Positions 60,577 to 64,000 of a DNA stretch of 64,000 nt are shown one piece after another; positions within the stretch are counted from its first letter, which is position 1; each line of letters starts with the position of its first letter. The notes beneath the pieces were generated by a model. The model searched no databases. It had not been told where the DNA came from and was given only the letters and a program-made list of their open reading frames with translations. The position numbers and the translations under genes are program-made. This DNA comes from Phytophthora quininea (lineage: Eukaryota; Oomycota; Peronosporomycetes; Peronosporales; Peronosporaceae): the NCBI GenBank assembly GCA_011947345.1, contig JAAVTG010000579.1, forward strand, positions 558,001 to 622,000, written 5' to 3'.

Positions 60577-60648
60577 AGCACTTTGGCGCAGAGGAAGCGT
60601 GTTGGGCTCATAACCCAAAGGTCGTTGGATCGAGACCAACAAGTGCTA
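60577..60648 (+). tRNA. Initiator tRNA-Met (CAT), array copy 2
   Basis: Identical 72-nt gene body to copy 1, with TTTT terminator downstream. Confidence 0.95.
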
Positions 60649-61129
60649 TCTTTTGTCTGTGCCTCTTTTGCAGCTCGCCGCATCGAAATTAGACCCACAG
60701 GCACGCTCGAGGGTCCTAGCACACGGCTACCGTCGCTCAGGGACGACGTGTTGGTCGGAGGTACGCTGGAGCGAGCGTTGGTGTTGGCCGCGCTTGTGTC
60801 CACGACACTCGACGCGCGTTCACGCTGTGAGTTCCGCTGCGCGCCTCTGACGCAAGAACAGACCCATATAGTGTGTGTGTGGACGTCCTGCGGTACGTAG
60901 CCGTTGTTTCAGCGCTCGTAAACAGCGTGCGGAAGCGCGTGACGAGGCGGGAGGTCCCCGTATCGATACCGGTTTGGCGCGTTTGACGGGCGATTTCTGG
61001 GGACACAGAAGGCCGAGAGAGGTGGCGATGGTAGCATCTCGCAGCTGGAGAGCGCGTGGTTGCGCGCGTGTAGGTTTGGTGTGCGTTTGCGCGATTTTTG
61101 TGTCCGAGTGGGATGAGTGAGTTAGAGCT

Positions 61130-61201
61130 AGCACTTTGGCGCAGAGGAAGCGTGTTGGGCTCATAACCCAAAGGTCGTTGGATCGAGACCAACAAGTGCT
61201 A
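61130..61201 (+). tRNA. Initiator tRNA-Met (CAT), array copy 3
   Basis: Identical gene body. The terminator differs: the first T run is TTT and the second is TTTTT, where the other copies have two TTTT runs. Confidence 0.95.
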
Positions 61202-61682
61202 TCTTTGTCTGTGCCTCTTTTTGCAGCTCGCCGCATCGAAATTAGACCCACAGGCACGCTCGAGGGTCCTAGCACACGGCTACCGTCGCTCAGGGACGAC
61301 GTGTTGGTCGGAGGTACGCTGGAGCGAGCGTTGGTGTTGGCCGCGCTTGTGTCCACGACACTCGACGCGCGTTCACGCTGTGAGTTCCGCTGCGCGCCTC
61401 TGACGCAAGAACAGACCCATATAGTGTGTGTGTGGACGTCCTGCGGTACGTAGCCGTTGTTTCAGCGCTCGTAAACAGCGTGCGGAAGCGCGTGACGAGG
61501 CGGGAGGTCCCCGTATCGATACCGGTTTGGCGCGTTTGACGGGCGATTTCTGGGGACACAGAAGGCCGAGAGAGGTGGCGATGGTAGCATCTCGCAGCTG
61601 GAGAGCGCGTGGTTGCGCGCGTGTAGGTTTGGTGTGCGTTTGCGCGATTTTTGTGTCCGAGTGGGATGAGTGAGTTAGAGCT

Positions 61683-61754
61683 AGCACTTTGGCGCAGAGG
61701 AAGCGTGTTGGGCTCATAACCCAAAGGTCGTTGGATCGAGACCAACAAGTGCTA
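61683..61754 (+). tRNA. Initiator tRNA-Met (CAT), array copy 4
   Basis: Identical gene body and terminator to copy 1. Confidence 0.95.
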
Positions 61755-62233
61755 TCTTTTGTCTGTGCCTCTTTTGCAGCTCGCCGCATCGAAATTAGAC
61801 CCACAGGCACGCTCGAGGGTCCTAGCACACGGCTACCGTCGCTCAGGGACGACGTGTTGGTCGGAGGTACGCTGGAGCGAGCGTTGGTGTTGGCCGCGCT
61901 TGTGTCCACGACACTCGACGCGCGTTCACGCTGTGAGTTCCGCTGCGCGCCTCTGACGCAAGAACAGACCCATATAGTGTGTGTGGACGTCCTGCGGTAC
62001 GTAGCCGTTGTTTCAGCGCTCGTAAACAGCGTGCGGAAGCGCGTGACGAGGCGGGAGGTCCCCGTATCGATACCGGTTTGGCGCGTTTGACGGGCGATTT
62101 CTGGGGACACAGAAGGCCGAGAGAGGTGGCGATGGTAGCATCTCGCAGCTGGAGAGCGCGTGGTTGCGCGCGTGTAGGTTTGGTGTGCGTTTGCGCGATT
62201 TTTGTGTCCGAGTGGGATGAGTGAGTTAGAGCT

Positions 62234-62305
62234 AGCACTTTGGCGCAGAGGAAGCGTGTTGGGCTCATAACCCAAAGGTCGTTGGATCGAGACCAACAAG
62301 TGCTA
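62234..62305 (+). tRNA. Initiator tRNA-Met (CAT), array copy 5
   Basis: Identical gene body and terminator to copy 1. Confidence 0.95.
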
Positions 62306-62784
62306 TCTTTTGTCTGTGCCTCTTTTGCAGCTCGCCGCATCGAAATTAGACCCACAGGCACGCTCGAGGGTCCTAGCACACGGCTACCGTCGCTCAGGGA
62401 CGACGTGTTGGTCGGAGGTACGCTGGAGCGAGCGTTGGTGTTGGCCGCGCTTGTGTCCACGACACTCGACGCGCGTTCACGCTGTGAGTTCCGCTGCGCG
62501 CCTCTGACGCAAGAACAGACCCATATAGTGTGTGTGGACGTCCTGCGGTACGTAGCCGTTGTTTCAGCGCTCGTAAACAGCGTGCGGAAGCGCGTGACGA
62601 GGCAGGAGGTCCCCGTATCGATACCGGTTTGGCGCGTTTGACGGGCGATTTCTGGGGACACAGAAGGCCGAGAGAGGTGGCGATGGTAGCATCTCGCAGC
62701 TGGAGAGCGCGTGGTTGCGCGCGTGTAGGTTTGGTGTGCGTTTGCGCGATTTTTGTGTCCGAGTGGGATGAGTGAGTTAGAGCT

Positions 62785-62856
62785 AGCACTTTGGCGCAGA
62801 GGAAGCGTGTTGGGCTCATAACCCAAAGGTCGTTGGATCGAGACCAACAAGTGCTA
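62785..62856 (+). tRNA. Initiator tRNA-Met (CAT), array copy 6
   Basis: Identical gene body and terminator to copy 1. Confidence 0.95.
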
Positions 62857-63336
62857 TCTTTTGTCTGTGCCTCTTTTGCAGCTCGCCGCATCGAAATTAG
62901 ACCCACAGGCACGCTCGAGGGTCCTAGCACACGGCTACCGTCGCTCAGGGACGACGTGTTGGTCGGAGGTACGCTGGAGCGAGCGTTGGTGTTGGCCGCG
63001 CTTGTGTCCACGACACTCGACGCGCGTTCACGCTGTGAGTTCCGCTGCGCGCCTCTGACGCAAGAACAGACCCATATAGTGTGTGTGTGACGTCCTGCGG
63101 TACGTAGCCGTTGTTTCAGCGCTCGTAAACAGCGTGCGGAAGCGCGTGACGAGGCGGGAGGTCCCCGTATCGATACCGGTTTGGCGCGTTTGACGGGCGA
63201 TTTCTGGGGACACAGAAGGCCGAGAGAGGTGGCGATGGTAGCATCTCGCAGCTGGAGAGCGCGTGGTTGCGCGCGTGTAGGTTTGGTGTGCGTTTGCGCG
63301 ATTTTTGTGTCCGAGTGGGATGAGTGAGTTAGAGCT

Positions 63337-63408
63337 AGCACTTTGGCGCAGAGGAAGCGTGTTGGGCTCATAACCCAAAGGTCGTTGGATCGAGACCAAC
63401 AAGTGCTA
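63337..63408 (+). tRNA. Initiator tRNA-Met (CAT), array copy 7
   Basis: Identical gene body and terminator to copy 1; the spacer before it (about 63080) reads GTGTGTGTGACG where other units read GTGTGGACG or GTGTGTGGACG. Confidence 0.95.
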
Positions 63409-63887
63409 TCTTTTGTCTGTGCCTCTTTTGCAGCTCGCCGCATCGAAATTAGACCCACAGGCACGCTCGAGGGTCCTAGCACACGGCTACCGTCGCTCAG
63501 GGACGACGTGTTGGTCGGAGGTACGCTGGAGCGAGCGTTGGTGTTGGCCGCGCTTGTGTCCACGACACTCGACGCGCGTTCACGCTGTGAGTTCCGCTGC
63601 GCGCCTCTGACGCAAGAACAGACCCATATAGTGTGTGTGGACGTCCTGCGGTACGTAGCCGTTGTTTCAGCGCTCGTAAACAGCGTGCGGAAGCGCGTGA
63701 CGAGGCGGGAGGTCCCCGTATCGATACCGGTTTGGCGCGTTTGACGGGCGATTTCTGGGGACACAGAAGGCCGAGAGAGGTGGCGATGGTAGCATCTCGC
63801 AGCTGGAGAGCGCGTGGTTGCGCGCGTGTAGGTTTGGTGTGCGTTTGCGCGATTTTTGTGTCCGAGTGGGATGAGTGAGTTAGAGCT

Positions 63888-63959
63888 AGCACTTTGGCGC
63901 AGAGGAAGCGTGTTGGGCTCATAACCCAAAGGTCGTTGGATCGAGACCAACAAGTGCTA
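63888..63959 (+). tRNA. Initiator tRNA-Met (CAT), array copy 8
   Basis: Identical gene body and terminator to copy 1; the unit continues past the window edge. Confidence 0.95.
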
Positions 63960-64000
63960 TCTTTTGTCTGTGCCTCTTTTGCAGCTCGCCGCATCGAAAT

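Larger units (their letters stand above)
59793..64000 (+). repeat. Tandem array of ~552-bp units, each with one initiator tRNA gene
   Basis: At least seven and a half head-to-tail units. tRNA start-to-start distances are 551, 553, 553, 551, 551, 552, 551. The left edge is at about 59793, inside the spacer (GTTTCGGCGCTCGTAAACAG); the right edge lies beyond the window. Units are nearly identical; units 1 and 2 share variants (GCGGGAGC, CAGAGGGCC, GTGTACG) that differ from later units (GCGGAAGC, CAGAAGGCC, GTGTGCG). The spacer holds no other recognisable RNA gene. Confidence 0.93.

Noticed and set aside
60032..63878. Repeated 81-133-codon plus-strand ORFs in every array unit
   Set aside because: Some begin inside the tRNA gene and all change frame with 1-2 bp unit length differences; they show no domain and are products of repetition.
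62394..63953. 519-codon minus-strand ORF across three array units
   Set aside because: It runs antisense through the tRNA genes and repeats with the unit; its openness reflects unit length and GC content. No protein motif.
59793..64000. CRISPR array or satellite interpretation of the repeats
   Set aside because: Unit is ~552 bp with no unique spacers, and the organism is eukaryotic; each unit contains a complete tRNA gene.

Overview
The window comes from a nuclear eukaryotic genome and looks like an oomycete, most likely a Phytophthora-type species. The reasons are compact genes 50-250 bp apart, many short GT-AG introns (about 40-100 nt), G/C-rich third codon positions, a Crinkler-like effector gene, and SPINDLY/OGT-, CRT- and SLC44-type families. 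I inferred this from sequence only.

Layout. From 1 to 52.5 kb lies a dense housekeeping block of about 28 genes on both strands. It holds an O-GlcNAc transferase (5' end outside the window), a CAMK/SNF1-like kinase, a UBC13-type E2, a DUF268-like secretory protein, a BMT2-like rRNA methyltransferase, the CCA-adding enzyme, an NKAPD1-like protein, two paralogous AAAP amino-acid transporters 40 kb apart, a TBC RabGAP, V-ATPase subunit D, a C2H2/CCCH zinc-finger protein, a phosducin-like protein and an ARL8-like GTPase. It continues with a mitochondrial-type DEAD-box helicase, a PX protein, a choline transporter-like protein, a ~1985-residue EF-hand/zinc-ribbon protein, a Cys-rich secreted protein, a ~1440-residue LRR-IQ protein, SRP72, mitochondrial bL19, a Crinkler/RHS-type P-loop protein, a CRT-like transporter with a 10-nt micro-exon, an LPA-type acyltransferase, a second kinase and a multi-pass membrane protein. 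From 52.5 to 59.1 kb the DNA is AT-richer and gene-poor: a decayed Ty3/gypsy pol fragment, a probable solo LTR, and a complete 2.34-kb pogo-like transposon with perfect 25-bp inverted repeats and TA target duplication. From 59.8 kb to the window end runs a tandem array of a ~552-bp unit; each unit carries one 72-nt initiator tRNA-Met gene (8 copies seen, array still open at the right edge).

A quality point governs the whole annotation. At least two dozen genes or exons are interrupted by apparent -1 frameshifts, nearly all at homopolymers (G/C, A or T runs of 2-6) where one extra copy of the run base restores the family reading frame. In genes where every exon could be traced, exon lengths plus these single bases sum to exact multiples of three. 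I therefore treat them as homopolymer undercalls, not pseudogenes, and give whole-gene spans.

Functional themes: translation and tRNA maturation (initiator tRNA array, CCA enzyme, BMT2, SRP72, bL19m), endomembrane traffic (TBC, ARL8-like, PX, V-ATPase D), signalling kinases, and solute transport.
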